Below, in pieces: positions 11,660 to 24,487 of a stretch of 64,000 nt of DNA. Under the pieces are notes generated by a model, which ran no database searches, was not told the origin of the DNA, and saw nothing but the letters and a program-made list of their open reading frames with translations. Where the stretch lies: the NCBI GenBank assembly GCA_025331435.1, contig JAIWNI010000046.1, positions 62,001 through 126,000 of the forward strand. Reading direction: 5' to 3'. The stretch is from Choanephora cucurbitarum (lineage: Eukaryota > Mucoromycota > Mucoromycetes > Mucorales > Choanephoraceae). The position numbers and the translations under genes are program-made. Each line of letters starts with the position of its first letter. The first letter of the stretch is position 1.

Positions 11660-13825
11660 ATGCAAAGGACTATGAATAATTTTGAGAGCGAAGAGCAATC
11701 AGAAGAAGCCAATGTCACAGTACTTGTCTAGGCATACATGCATATATACATATAAAGAAGCGCATTTTGTGTCGCCTTCGACCTTCTTTAACGTAGCTTT
11801 TTATCTTTTCCTGTAGTTACGTTCTACTTGTATAGGCTTATTGATAGGTACCCTCATGTGCTTTTCCAATATGTACTTTGGGTTACAAACTGGTTGGATA
11901 TCTATGATGTCCTTGCAGGCCTCTCTTTTGGGATTTGCTCTATTCAAGTCATGGCATCGTCATATTCAACCTTCCTTTGGACCCAAGGAAAATGTTTATT
12001 TGCAGACAGTAGCAGTAGCAACAGCTACTATGCCCTTGGCTGCTGGATTCGTAGGTATCTTACCTGCACTAAGTGAATTGACACAAGAAGATCATGTAGA
12101 CGGTCCAATTGTGTTTTCTGTGCCGCAATTGATATTGTGGTCATTGGGACTTTGCTTGATGGGTGTCTTTTTTGCCATACCTTTGCGTCAGCAAGCGATT
12201 GTTCGAGAACAGCTTCGTTTTCCTTCAGGCACAGCTACAGCACAGATGATTGAGCTATTGCATGAGACAAAACAAGATCCTCAGCGGGATCGAATTGAAC
12301 TGATGGCTTATGTTGACAATGATGCCGATAGTGATGATTTAGTGGCATCTATTGATAGAGAAAGGACTTGGGCGTTAAAGCTGAATGCATTGGTCATTTC
12401 GTTCAGTCTTTCTTCTTTATACACCTTGGCCTCTTACTTTTTTCCTGCCATCTATGCTCTTCCTGTATTTAACTGGCTTACATTAAATTGGATTGATTTC
12501 AAGGCTTGGGAATGGTATTTTACACCAAGTCTCTCTTATGTAGGCCAAGGGATTATTATGGTAATGGCAATAGAAAATAAAGGAGAGAACATACATCTTA
12601 TTCTAGTTTTCAAGAGAGACAATAATAAGCTTTAATATAGGGATTGCCTACTACACTTTCTATGTTATTAGGTTGCGTCGTTGGTTGGGGTTTACTGTCT
12701 CCTTTAGCTTATTTTTCTGGATGGGCACCAGGACCAATTGATGACTGGAAAACTGGTTCTAAGGGTTGGATATTGTGGATTGCATTGGGAATAATGATTG
12801 CGGAGTCCACTATATCTCTCTTGATTGTGTTTTCCAAGCAAATCTACAGCATGATTTATCCGTCTTCCTCTACTTTGGGTGAACAACAAGTCGAATCTCT
12901 AGAATATGAAGAAGATCCAATAAGCCCAGAGGAGTGTTCTGAAGATGCTCCCTTACATGAACAAGTACCCCTATCGGTTACTTTAATAGGCCTTGTAATA
13001 TCTGTGATACTATGTATCATCGCTATTCAAGTTGTATTTGGGAGCCAAACAATGCCCATCGGTATGACATGTATCTCTATTGCATTTGCCTTTTTCTTGA
13101 GCATTTTGGGTGTGCGAGCATTAGGTGAGACAGACTTAAATCCTGTCAGTGGTATAGGAAAGATGAGTCAGGTAGCGTTTGCAGCACTCATGCCTGGTGC
13201 AATTGTAGCCAACTTGATTGCTGGTGGTATTGCTGAAGCAGGTGCTCAACAAGCCGGCGATCTCATGCAAGATCTCAAGACAGGCTATTTGCTTGGAGCA
13301 TCACCCAGAGCACAGCTGATTGGCCAACTAATTGGCTCTTGCATCAGTTCAGTAGTTGCTACAGTAGCTTATTTATTGTATACTACTATCTACACTATTC
13401 CTGGGCCTGAATTTCCTGCTCCAACCGCACAAGTATGGCTAGATATGTCACGCTTGGTCAATGGGCATCCTCTCCCGCCTCATGTGAGTGAATTTGTTTG
13501 GTTTTTTGCTTTTTTGTTTGGTAGTTTTGTTATCCTGAAAGAAACCAGGCATGTATCTTATCTGCCTCAAGGGATTGCATTTGCTATTGGCATGTATAAT
13601 CCACCGAGCTTTACTTTGGCTAGAGTTATAGGTGGTCTGTTGGCTACTCTATGGGATACATATTGCCATTGCTCAACAGATCATTGGCTTGATCGATGGT
13701 TCTTGAACTATAAGGATGTAGGACAAGTTGCGATTGTTATCATAGCTAGTGGATTTGTACTTGGTGAAGGCACATGCGCTATAGTGAATATGATATTACA
13801 TGCCTTCAAAGTACCTCATTTCTAA
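11660..13825 (+). CDS. OPT-family (oligopeptide / metal-chelate) transporter
   Basis: Three exons (11660-11719, 11817-12560, 12641-13825) give 662 residues. The joins restore strongly conserved OPT sequence: exon 2 begins LRSTCIGLLIGTLMCFSNM, and the exon 2-3 join reads GQGIIMGLPTTLSMLLG. The OPT hallmark NPVSGIGKMSQVAFA lies around residues 430-450. Roughly 14-16 hydrophobic segments are visible, with an acidic cytoplasmic loop in the middle (about residues 340-370). OPT proteins are proton-coupled importers of small peptides, glutathione or metal chelates; this one resembles the YSL/YGL114w branch. The substrate cannot be read from sequence. The first exon, a short acidic N-terminus, is the least certain part. 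Confidence 0.9.
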
Positions 13826-13944
13826 ATGCTTATCTATGTATGCAAATCTATCACACCAACTCGAAACTAGATAGACATACCTTCTCTACTTCTTTATCAA
13901 TTAAATTGTTTTTATTTGTATCATCCCCAGCTCCATATCATCAA

Positions 13945-14883
13945 TCAATTGTTGGAATTAAGCATCTCTTTTTCAAACATAGCCAAGTAATCTGTTGTTG
14001 TTGGTCTTTGCTTTTTAGTAGATCTATTAGGAAGATCAGCCAGAGTAGCTCTTTTCTGAGCCTGATTCTTTACTTGCTTCATTCTTCTAAACTGCAATGT
14101 TGGCTTTGGTTGCTCTTTGCCTTCTTCTTCGAAGATTGGAGCAGGTCGAGGTGGCAGCAAACCTATATCGTATACATGGCTTATGTCTTTTACAAACCAA
14201 TGTAACTTGGGGTTGATTCGAGGGGCGAACAGGGCTAATGTGCGCAATGAAGGTATGGGAGCCAATTTGCGATATCCGCCTCGACGGGTTAAAAAGTGAA
14301 TTGCTACTTCCTCTGTGATACCTGTTCGAGACAAGTCCAAATAAGAAACGTTCAATTTGATAATGTGTTTCAAGCATTTGTCTGTCAGGTCCGGTAAGTC
14401 TGTCAGGTAAACTTCTTCAAGATAGTGCATGCCATGAGGGGAGGGGAGGGTAGCCATGTTTACCAAATAAGAGGCACCACGATCTGTTATGTTTGGATTG
14501 TGACTCAGATCAAGTACTTGAAGGTTGGTCATGGTACGAAGCAAGTAGAGATCGTCATCACCTAAGCCGCTCCTTCCTAGCTGAAGACAAGTAATGAAAC
14601 GAGGAAACTTTTCAGAGATCACCATAAGGCCCGGTAGTGCAGAAGATCCTATAGCTGCCCTTGACAGAACAAGTCGTGTCCAAGGCACATCGAGCTTTCT
14701 TAGCTCATCAGAACAATTCAGCGAACTAAGTGAAAGTATGTTGGTATTCAAGGAAGCTGATGTTGTGAACAAGTGTTTGAGCACAGTATGAACAATATCA
14801 AAAGGAATGTTTTCTAAAGATGAGATAGCTTCTGTATGATCTTTTACATAGTTTAGGCATATGGAATATAAGCTGGGCACCAT
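13945..14883 (-). CDS. F-box-like leucine-rich-repeat protein
   Basis: This is a single-exon frame of 312 residues. The N-terminus LENIPFDIVHTVLKHL resembles an F-box-like helix. It is followed by four to five LRRs, for example the block around LQVLDLSHNPNITDRGASYL and the YLDLSRTGITEE block. The C-terminus is basic (KQVKNQAQKRATLADLPNRS), suggesting a nuclear or nucleic-acid-associated protein. Proteins of this build are often SCF ubiquitin-ligase adaptors, but the F-box match is weak, so the role is inferred. The gene is convergent with the OPT gene and divergent from FIG4. Confidence 0.75.
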   Translation of the reverse strand: MVPSLYSICLNYVKDHTEAISSLENIPFDIVHTVLKHLFTTSASLNTNILSLSSLNCSDELRKLDVPWTRLVLSRAAIGSSALPGLMVISEKFPRFITCLQLGRSGLGDDDLYLLRTMTNLQVLDLSHNPNITDRGASYLVNMATLPSPHGMHYLEEVYLTDLPDLTDKCLKHIIKLNVSYLDLSRTGITEEVAIHFLTRRGGYRKLAPIPSLRTLALFAPRINPKLHWFVKDISHVYDIGLLPPRPAPIFEEEGKEQPKPTLQFRRMKQVKNQAQKRATLADLPNRSTKKQRPTTTDYLAMFEKEMLNSNN

Positions 14884-15086
14884 ATATATAATGCCTTGAT
14901 TTATAGTAAAGAGCGGAAGAAAAATGAGAGCAGAGGGGAGTTGGTGGAAGGGCTTGCAACGCCATCAGCATAACTATACGCTACTTTATGCGTCAATTGT
15001 TTAGCAATATGGTGAAACATTGATTTTTGATTTTTTGAGTGTGCATAAGTCTGTCCTCTCCTTTTCCCTTTTTTTTTTGTTTCGTT
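14884..15086. promoter_or_regulatory. compact bidirectional promoter, LRR gene / FIG4
   Basis: Only 203 bp separate the two divergent start codons. A TATATATA-like stretch lies at 14883-14891 beside the LRR start, and a long pyrimidine tract (about 15050-15085) precedes the FIG4 start. No further sites can be assigned. Confidence 0.4.
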
Positions 15087-18000
15087 ATGTCCTTTTTTAC
15101 TATGAATCAAGACGCTCAGATATTTGACGATAACCAACAATGCCTTGAAGATCAATACCTCAACTCTCATATACCCCAGTCTTCATCGACCACTACAAGT
15201 ACATTTGCAACACATGCTCAAGCAACACATACTGCATCTAATACAACAAAAAGGGAAGAGGCTATCGAGACAAAGACAAACGATTCTTCTGATAAAAAGA
15301 AAGAGGCACTAAACTGGGCCCATCCACGGTTTCATATGAGTCAATTTCAATTGTACGAAACAAAGACGGTAAGTGATAAAATCAAATGAAAAAGAAACAA
15401 CTGTTCCTTAGCCATGACTCACATCTTTTTCATCAGAGATACTATTTAGTAGGCACAAATGAAGCGAAACAACGCTATCGAGTACTACAGATTCATCGGA
15501 CAAATCCTACCGAGTTAGTTGTGATTGAAGACGATGTGCTTTATAATGAGCAAGAAAAGACACGGCTACTTAAAATGATTGAGGATGGTAACCTGAGCGT
15601 AGGTGGGCTTCAACTTTCACCTATGCGTATTTATGGTATAGTGGGATTTGTTCGTTTTACACAAGGATGGTACATGATTTTTATCACCAAGAGGCGTCAA
15701 GTGGCCATCTTGGGAGGGCACTATGTCTATCATATTGATGAAACACGTCTTGTTCCTATTGGTCTTGGTCACAAAATAGACAAAAATTCAGATGAGGCAC
15801 GCTATGTATCTACTTTCCAGAACATTGATCTAGCAAAGAACTTTTACTTTTCATATACCTACGATATTACCAACTCGCTTCAGAACAATCTGACGCAACC
15901 TCCACTGTCCAATTCAGACAGTCATTCACAAGATGCTGATAAAAAGGATAAGGATCCAGGGCTTTTGCCCAACGATATGTTTATATGGAATCATTACCTT
16001 TTGAGTTCCGGTTTTGAGAATCTAAATAGTCGATCAGGCTGGGTATTACCTTTGATTTATGGATTTGTAGATCAAGCCAAGATTTCTGTCTTTGGTAGGA
16101 GCATCATGGTTACCTTGATTGCTAGACGATCCCGCTATTTTGCTGGTGCACGTTTCCTTAAACGTGGTGTGAACGATAAAGGATTTGTGGCAAATGATGT
16201 TGAAACTGAGCAGATTGTGGCAGATATGTCAATCACTTCCTTTCACTCAACGGATTATTTGTATGGCAACCCTCGCTATACTTCTTATGTGCAGCACAGA
16301 GGATCGATTCCTCTGATCTGGTCTCAGGATACAACAAACATGTCCCCTAAGCCGCCTATTGAATTGAACGTAGTGGATCCTTTCTTTTCAGCAGCTGCAC
16401 TTCATTTTGAAAACCTGTTTCAACGGTACGGTACACCTTGTATTGTATTGAATCTGATAAAGCAAAAAGAAAAGACCAAACGTGAATCCATTCTGGGCAG
16501 AGAGTTTGCAGAAGCTATCTCGTATCTAAATCAGTTTTTGCCGGAGGACAAGCAAATAAAGTACATTGCCTGGGATATGTCAAGAGCATCTAAAAGCCAT
16601 GATCAAGATGTGATTGGGTTTCTCGAAAAGATTGCAGATGAAACAATGGAAGCTACTGGCTTTTTTCAAAGTGGCATTTCTTTGGACGAAAGCACAAGAA
16701 AATCAAGACAGCAGGGAGTGCTAAGAACTAACTGTATTGATTGTCTGGACCGAACTAATGCTGCTCAATTTCTTATGGGTAAATGTGCATTGGGCCATCA
16801 ATTATATGTGCTAGGTGTCATCGCCTCTCCCAAAATTGATTTTGATTCAGATGCGGTCAACATATTTACTGAAATGTATCATGATCATGGTGATACGATA
16901 GCTCTACAATATGGTGGTTCACATTTAGTCAACACAATGGAAACTTACAGGAAGATCAACCAATGGACAAGTCACCCCAGAGATATGATAGAATCCATTC
17001 GCCGTTTTTATGCGAATGCGTTTTCAGGTAAGCGCATAATTTGCAATCATGAGTAGAACTAAAGACGATTTAATTGGTATGGGTAGATGCCGACAAGCAA
17101 GATGCAATCAATCTGTTTCTGGGAAATTTTGTGACCAAAGATGGTCAACCTATGTTATGGGAATTAAGCTCAGATTACCATTTGCATAATCAGCATCCAT
17201 TAGAGAAGACTGGACGTAGAGAGTAAGTTAAGATTGGAAAGGGAGTGTCTCTTTATTTATTTCATGTGCTCTGTAGCTATCGATATTGGTACAAGAAAGA
17301 AGTGCTTGAAAAAAAGGCAGATGAGCAAGCTCCCGAACTTTTTGAGATACCCAAACAATTCCGTGTACCTGCCGTAAACCCAGATGCAAGCGATCTATAC
17401 CAAGGCCATTGGGTTGAATGCTATAACCATAAGCAATTTACAAGCCTTGATAGTATGTTTACCTTTAATATGAATGGTACACTCAAATACAGACCACTTA
17501 AGCTTTCTGCTTATTCAAAAGAGGCTAAAGAGTAAGGACAGCACATATAAAGATAAAAACCCCTAACATAATTTGAATGAATTAGATTGACAAAGGCAGA
17601 GGCATTGGATATGAGTCCGTTTACTGTTAGAGCATCTAAAAGCAATTCAGCCAATATCAACACCCAGCTCAAAGAAAAGATAGAGGCAGAAGATACAAAC
17701 AAAGTAAGCAGCAATGAAAAAGCGCCTGCCTGGACAATTGAAGGCATCACACAGAATAACCTCGAGCCAAGTGTGACACTTGCCGAACACAAAGAATACA
17801 AAAGGTAGTAAAGTCTAACCATAGCATTCATCATGTACTGACTCTTTTGTGAATTGAAGATATACTCAGCAATTCAAGAACATTGAAAAACTTATGGTCA
17901 CCCATAGTGACCGCAACACATATAACAGTATAGAAAATTTCCCTGAATTCCAGCAGTATCAAAACTATGTCAACAAAAATGCATTAGATGTCAATCCAAG

Positions 18001-18229
18001 TGCCATCAAAACAACAGGCATAGACGAACAAGTATACCATACATATGTTGATATCCCTCGCCGTGCTGCTTCTGTTCAAGTGAGTCGAGAATGGAATGGC
18101 ATTGCAAGAAAGCGGTATGAAGGATATGCAAACTACCTGAGATATGGCAAATACCCTTCTTCTCAATCATTGCCTTTGCAGAAACAATTATCATCTACTA
18201 GCGCATCAACAACTAACGTTGTTGAGTGA
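15087..18229 (+). CDS. FIG4: FIG4-like SAC-domain phosphoinositide 5-phosphatase
   Basis: Six exons (15087-15368, 15437-17027, 17087-17222, 17277-17531, 17586-17804, 17860-18229) encode 950 residues. After a low-complexity Ser/Thr-rich N-terminus of about 75 residues comes the SAC domain: RYYLVGTNEAKQRYRVL, the KTRLLKMIEDGN..GGL region and the CX5R active site in RTNCIDCLDRTNAAQFLMG near residue 525. Downstream segments (LFLGNFVTKDGQP, DYRYWYKKEVLE) are typical of FIG4 rather than Sac1; I see no C-terminal Sac1-type membrane anchor. FIG4 works with VAC14 and FAB1/PIKfyve on vacuolar or endosomal membranes to control PI(3,5)P2. Length is close to human FIG4 (907) and yeast Fig4 (879). Confidence 0.93.
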
Positions 18230-18983
18230 TCAAAAAGAGCAGAAGAATTGATTGTACAATCTCGAGTTTTAGATATATACAACCTTTTTTTTCTTCTTTT
18301 TGCTATAATAATACTCTAAAAAAGAGCAAATATAAACAAGCCAACAAATAAAGTTAGTACCTGTTGCCTCAAAGAAAAAGCATTATTGTTAGCTTAACAA
18401 AGAGCCAACACATGAACGCATTGATGCAGTATTCTCTTGTTTGACAAAGCGACTGATTTACTCCTTGAGCAACTACTGAATATTCAGAGCGCAGATAAAG
18501 GAGAATTTCGCAAAACTTGAGCATGGTTTGAACCATAGTCGAGTGTCTCAAAGATAATGCAAGATGCTATCAGGTCTCATAATAAGAAACCATAATGGCC
18601 GAACGAATTTCTTTAGGCAAGAAGAACTACAATACAGCTTCCTACAAGATTTCCATACTTTTTTCTCTTTTGGAAAGTAAATAGGGTTAGTTTGTAACGA
18701 GTTTTTCAAACAACTATCAATAAACTCCCTTTTTTTCCAAAACAGAGATTCTACCTGTTCAAAAAGGTCATAGAGATACAAAGAGAAGTAAACGCAAAGT
18801 TTCAAGAAAATAGAATGGACTATGCCCACATCAACTAAAATTACCGGGTTTTCTCCTTATCCAATTAAATACACCAAAAAGAAACAATAAACTTCCCTTC
18901 AAGTGGTACAATGTTTCAGTGTTATTGTGGCAGAAATGCAAACATGTAGAAGTTTATTGAGTTCTTTTAAGGGGCAAATAAAT
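18230..18983. other. convergent 3' region, FIG4 / ArfGAP
   Basis: This 754-bp AT-rich stretch lies between two convergent genes and should hold both 3' UTRs. It contains two short minus-strand open frames (18369-18551, 18548-18829) without recognisable domains or splice support. I see no gene here. Confidence 0.5.
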
Positions 18984-20836
18984 CTAAAATAGGCTGTTGC
19001 CTGTAGTTGCTGTAGTAGACCATGGATTCAGTGGAGGTTGCTGAGACTGCATAGCTGTGTTGAGATATGATGATGCTGCCATTTGAGTAAAAGGATTTGA
19101 TGTTGTTTGTGGTGCTGATAACAATGGTAATGGTGATTGAGTAGGGAAGCTGTTCATAGTATTGTTAATTACAGGAAAAGCTAAAAGAGGTTTGAAAAGA
19201 AATTAGTCAGATAACAAAGTGTTGTGGACTAGACAACTATTTACCTGAAGGTGCCTTCGGTGTTAAAAGGTTGAATGGATTGTTGAGCATTTGTGGTGAA
19301 GATTGCGAAAACGCATTTTGTTGAAAGGGCTGCTGTTGTGATTGAAATGGTTGCTGAAAGGGTGAAGATGGGTTTGTTTGCAATTGATCAGGCTGTTGCT
19401 GTTGGAGTGGTGGCATTGCAAAAGCAGTGTTTTGTGCTTGCAATGGTGCTGTAAAAGCGACCTGTTGTGGCTGCACTGGAAAGGCAATTTGTTGTGGTTG
19501 CTGTTGCAATGGTTGTGCTGAAAAAGCAGAAAGTGGCTGTGATGAAGCAAAAGGGTTGTGTGCATTTGTGTTAGCTGCATCGACAAGTAATGGGCTATTG
19601 TTGTTTGATGTGCTGCTATGAAGAGCAGGCATCGAAATGGAGCGGTTGGACAAATGTTGCTGAGATGCATTTTGGCTGGCGAAAGGTTGAGCGCTCTTGG
19701 CTTCATTCACTATGGTAATGGCAATTTCAATATTACCACCTGCACGACGAAGAGCATCTATATTTTGTTGTCGATCTGAAAATCCCAGCTTCATCAAGTG
19801 CTCTAACTTTTGCTCATCTGTCATCATATGAATTGAATGTTGGGGTTGTTTTTGTTGGATTTGAGGCTGTTGCGCTAATCTGGATAAGATCTCCACTGTA
19901 GCTTCAAAACTACCCTGAGTTTGAGATAAAATTTGTCTGTTTTTGTGTTCATCTCTAAAACCCATCTCATGCAATTGCAATAGTTTGTATTGTAAGCCAG
20001 CCATATTATCATTGATGTTGTTGACTACAGGAACAGAAGATGATCTCTTGGGTAACACCTGCAGACGAGCAACAGCAGGACTTGCTTTTTGTAATGTAGA
20101 TTGTACTTGTGACTGTGGTTGAGGTTGTACTTGTGTTTGCAATGGCATTGGTGAGGATGGTGGAGGAGATACCTTTTTAAGAAATACAAAAGATGAATAT
20201 AACAAGAACAAAAAAAATAAATTAAATAACCTTTTTTTTAACCTACTATTGCTTGTCTATTTACATTGTTCGTGACAAAGGCACGTTTTTCCCATTTTGC
20301 CCGAATATATTTCTCAATGGCACTAAAAGACAAAGGTATAAGGTTTTGACACTCCATAACTTTTTTTTTCTTAGTCTGCTTACTGATCATCTTCATGAGT
20401 GATTGGAAGTGGATGGTTTGCAGGATTAGGATTGACCTTCTGATTGACTGTTGTGTTTCCTCCTGAGTTGCGCATCATCTTCAGAATAAAAAAAAATCAG
20501 CAATGAGCCCAATTACTTGATTTGAACAAGTAGTCCTTACCTCAATTTGTTCCATGGTCCATTGGTCCATAGTAATCGATTTGACTTTTGAAATGTGTGT
20601 TCCCATTTTTCGATGAATACCTGCACAGCGAATACAGAGGAAGATACCAAGTGAATAGGAAGCCCATCGAGGATCTAATATAAGTGTTTAGTGCTATTTT
20701 TTTAATATATCAATTACTAAAATGGCTTACTTCTAGCACCACAATCTGCACAAAATTCGTTTTCAGGTCGCTTAACAATCTCGTTCAATATGCGTTCATG
20801 TCTTTCCTGTACTGTCTTTGATTGTCTTTCACTCAT
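18984..20836 (-). CDS. ArfGAP-UBA protein with Gln-rich tail (Gts1/Ucp3-like)
   Basis: Six exons (20836-20731, 20674-20541, 20478-20384, 20322-20247, 20172-19245, 19180-18984) give 511 residues. The N-terminal ArfGAP zinc finger is complete: CADCGARNPRWASYSLGIFL followed by CIRC gives CX2CX16CX2C, with the arginine finger in GIHRKMGTH. Two UBA-like repeats follow (LLQLHEMGFRDEHKNRQIL and LMKLGFSDRQQNIDALRRAG). The remainder is Q/N/P-rich with several NPF-like motifs (NPFASS, NPFNLL, NPFTQM) that would bind EH-domain endocytic proteins. This layout matches yeast Gts1 and fission yeast Ucp3. Expected role: stimulating GTP hydrolysis by Arf at Golgi or endosomal membranes. Its start codon lies 175 bp from the left end of a CACTA transposon. 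Confidence 0.88.
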
Positions 20837-21010
20837 ATCTGTATTATTAACTCGAAGTGTAAAAAAGGAAAAAAATAAAGAGACAAATGATTAAAAAAAA
20901 AAGAGAGAAATTATAAATAAATAATTGGATGGTGCACAAACGGTCTTTGAAGCGGAGAGCTTTAATTTATTTCAAGATTTTCTTATTTGTCTGCTTTTTT
21001 GTTGATCTCT

Positions 21011-21180
21011 CACTATGGAAAGAAATCGTCTGAGATTGATCTGAAATTATTCAAATTTATCTGAACTGCATCTGAAAAATTGTTATCAGTTACTGGGAAC
21101 TGAAAACGCCTTGAAGTTCATCTGAATTAAATAAGAGGATTTTCAGATATAAAATATCTGAAATTATTTAAGTGCCTTTC
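21011..21180 (+). repeat. CACTA left terminal inverted repeat and subterminal ATCTGAA motifs
   Basis: The terminal CACTATGG is followed by scattered copies of ATCTGAA or its complement (near 21038, 21058, 21070, 21120, 21145 and 21157). These are probable binding sites for the element's own DNA-binding protein. The left array is less regular than the right one. Confidence 0.7.
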
Positions 21181-21305
21181 GTCTGTGACAATTGGGAATT
21201 TGTAAAAAGATGTGAAAATGTCTATTTAATGGATATGATTTTTTGGTAGTCTAAAGATATAAGCAGCAAGAAAAAGGTGTAGAAAAGGATAAATGAAGAG
21301 CTGGG

Positions 21306-23987
21306 TTAAGTGAATGTAAACATGTTTTCAGGTTGAGGGGATCCTATTTCAAGACTAGAGCGCTTCATTTCAGGCCAAAAGAAATACATCCTGTTGTTGA
21401 ATTCATCCAGCTGGCAGCAAGACTTCATCATGACAACAGGATTGATTAGATTGGAGGCAGGGATTACCTCGAGTAAGGTGCTGTGATAAACTTCTTCCAT
21501 GTTGGCGTGAAGATTGCCATCACAGAAAGGAATACCGGCAGGAGAAATGGAAACATGTTGCAAAAGTTGGATGAGGCAAAAAGAGTTCAGAGGGCTGGCC
21601 TCAGATTGTTGATGAGTGAACAGCAGCAGACACTTTGCCAGACAAGGAGTGGAGGTGTACTTAGAATGAACTAAGACATAATCCGATCTACGCTTGCGGT
21701 TTTTAGGTGGTCTTAAATGGCTGCTGTACACACTTTTGTGGTTTGCTTTTACTGATCGGTAATAATGAATTGTTGGCTGTAAGTCAGCAGGCATAACACT
21801 AGTGGCTTCGGAAAGGAGCTCTTGTAATCTATGTTTTTTAAAGGCTTTGATTTTTGCTTCTGCAGAAGTAAAAGCATCAAGATCAGTTTGATCAGTTTCA
21901 TTTGAATACGACAGCGTACTTCTAGCCAGAAAGTTGTTGTAAGCCTCGTTGATTAGAATGTTTTCGGCATTAGCTTCAACATCTACCGGAGAACGGATCG
22001 ACTTCTTCAACCTCTGGATACGTCGTTCTAACGCGTTACAGCTGATCTGCTGCAAACCTACTTCTTCAGCAACTTGCACTAAATGACTAAGATAGTGCTG
22101 ATTTACTGTGAAATCAGAACCATCCAAGTTTTCGACAAGGAAGCGATGCCATTCTTGGATCAAAAATTCAAGGGAAACAAGCTCGTGCAAATCAATTTTG
22201 CGTTGCGATGCAATAGCAGCAATCTTTGAGATAGTGTATAAGGCATCCACACATTTGTCAACATGTTCTAAGCTGGGCCTATTTTTCTTTTCGCTGTTTT
22301 GAACGTAAAGCTGTTCTACAACAAACGTAGGTAATACATATTGTAAAAACATAGCCCAGTCCACACCACGCAATCTTTGTTTAGGACTAAAAAAATCTTT
22401 GAATTCACCTTCAAAAATGAGCGGCAGAGAAGGGGCTTGTTCGTTTATGATCAAAGAGATCGCAGCTTGATACCTTGGCTTGAGTTCCAAGACAGAACCT
22501 TTTCTGGTTATGAACCCTTTAATTTGCTTGGCAATGTTTAGGTTGAAAAGATGGAATATATCCAAACCAAGAAACATGACAGAGGCAAATGCCTTCAACT
22601 TCCGGAAGCAAGACTTCTTTTTAATGCCATGCTTGACATCCCCTTTCTTGTAGTCTTCAATGGTTCTTTGGCGGCAAAGGTCAGTTGGTTGGTTTGAAGC
22701 TTTACCAAGATGGCCCACTTTGAACGGCCGGATGGTACAGAAGCGACAAGGGAAGTAAGAAGTGTGGCCGGTCAAATGATTGAGCTCAGATACAGCAGGA
22801 ATATCACCATAAGAGCCAATCAAGTGAACCTTGACACTGTAAGTCTTCTCCCCAATGGTGACAACCATACCTTCATTTTCCAGCTCTTGAAGTTCTTGCA
22901 CCATATGAAACAAGTAACTATGAATGTTCTTGTTCTTGGGCAAGCAGGCAACGTCAATCATATTCTCCTTCTTGTATCTATTTTTTTGAATTAGCTGTCC
23001 ATGCAATGGTTTTTTTTGTTCTGTATTTCTTAGACATACCTTTCACTTTCAGGCAAGTTCAATATTTGGAGCATGACAGTTACCAAGCCTTTTTTGCCGT
23101 ATTCTTGAGGTCTGAAGCCATCAACATAAAGGCCAAGAGCCAAATCGTATTTGCCCTTAAAAAGACCGACTTCGTCAATCAACTTTTGCACGAACGTGCC
23201 CTGGAAATACTTCGAAATGGGATTTCCATCTGACTTATTGGCGTCATCCACAAAAGAGGTGCTTTTGAACAACGAAGCAAGCTGAGGTGCTATCTCCAGC
23301 TGCTTGTGTGTTCTTCTTGCCTTTCCTCTTTTGTCAAAGCGATTTTCAAAGCATACAGGACATTTTTTAGTTGCTTTGTTTTTGAAGCAGTAACATCCGT
23401 TGATACAGATGTCATACTTGTTCGTCTTCACAACTGTTTGCTTCTTGCTGATAGTTGATGCACGATACGATGAAATGATCTCAGGATGGCCTAAAAGTAC
23501 TCTGTTTAGCCGAATATTTAATCAACACAATCTGCTTTTCGTTACCAGGATGATGCTTCTTGTACCATTGAATCATATCAATGACGGTTCTTTTACGCAC
23601 ATTTCCTTCCTTCATTATTTCATGGAATTCTTTGTTCTTCAAATCCAAGATTTGTACTTCTTCTTCTTTGTCAGGCAAGATATAATGTCTTTTGACCTTG
23701 CTGAAGTCAATGATTTCATCTTCATCAACCCATTCATTCAAATCGCCTTCGGACAAACAATGTCCTTCATCGAATCCATCGTCAGTTGTCTCCATACGAT
23801 CAGTGCTCAAGTTTTCTTCGTTGCTCTGAAGGTTAAGCTTCTGTTTTTTGATGATCAACTCACGGATAGAGTCTTCATCGCTGCTGCTGTCATCAACACA
23901 AGACTGTAAATGTGCAGAAAACTTGCTGTTCATGATCCATTTTCCACAGTATTTGCATTCGCGCTTTTGCTTGTTGTAGGTGCTCAT
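21306..23987 (-). CDS. CACTA transposase, tnp2-like
   Basis: Three exons (23987-23546, 23490-23040, 22977-21306) give 854 residues without stops. The N-terminus has a zinc-finger-like motif (CKYCGKWIMNSKFSAHLQSC) followed by an acidic stretch. A second cysteine cluster lies near residues 175-195 (CINGCYCF...CPVC). The catalytic core resembles the Transposase_21/tnp2 family: LGLYVDGF (Asp about 271), the ILNLPESERYKKENM link across intron 2, and GSYGDIPAVSELNHLTGHTS followed by FPCRFC. The conserved MFLGLDIFHLFNL (Asp about 437) comes after that. It would cut and join the element's ends in the nucleus. Both introns have good branch and acceptor sites and restore conserved sequence. Confidence 0.85.
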
Positions 23988-24487
23988 TTTGAAACTTATC
24001 GAAGAAAGAAGAAACCGATATCAAGTTATTTGTTCTGACGAGTAATTCATTTCATCGTTGCACATAAATTTCAGGAACAAATCACAAATGCTATATAAAG
24101 AACAACGATGACTTCCAAAGTCAGATTGATGATCGTAAATAGTGCATAGGAATCACTTCGCTATTAACTTGACACCATTACACTTGAGCTACTATATTTG
24201 ATTTTTATCAGAGTGTATAACTAACTAATCATCATTTTATCCATACTACTTGAAGTTGCGTTTTTTGTTGTATATAAGCCATACTGAGAACAATAACAGT
24301 TTTCAAAGTCAGATTAGTCATCACAACATCGATATATATGGTTATATTAATCCGTCAGTTCCACACGTTCTAAGGGAAAACAAACAAAGAGTACGTTGTC
24401 ATCAATCTTATGGAAAAGTCTTTTTTGACCTTTTTGCTTCAATTCAGTGATCGTAACCTCAAAGACTTTTACTTCTAAAAAACTAAA
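23988..24487. promoter_or_regulatory. divergent promoter inside the CACTA element
   Basis: This 500-bp spacer separates the two element genes. It holds two similar direct repeats of about 35 bp, each just downstream of a TATATAA-like box: CTATATAAAGAACAACGATG near 24090 and TATATAAGCCATACTGAG near 24272. Both are followed by a CAAAGTCAGATT.. block. The repeats are probably promoter or protein-binding sites. Confidence 0.45.
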
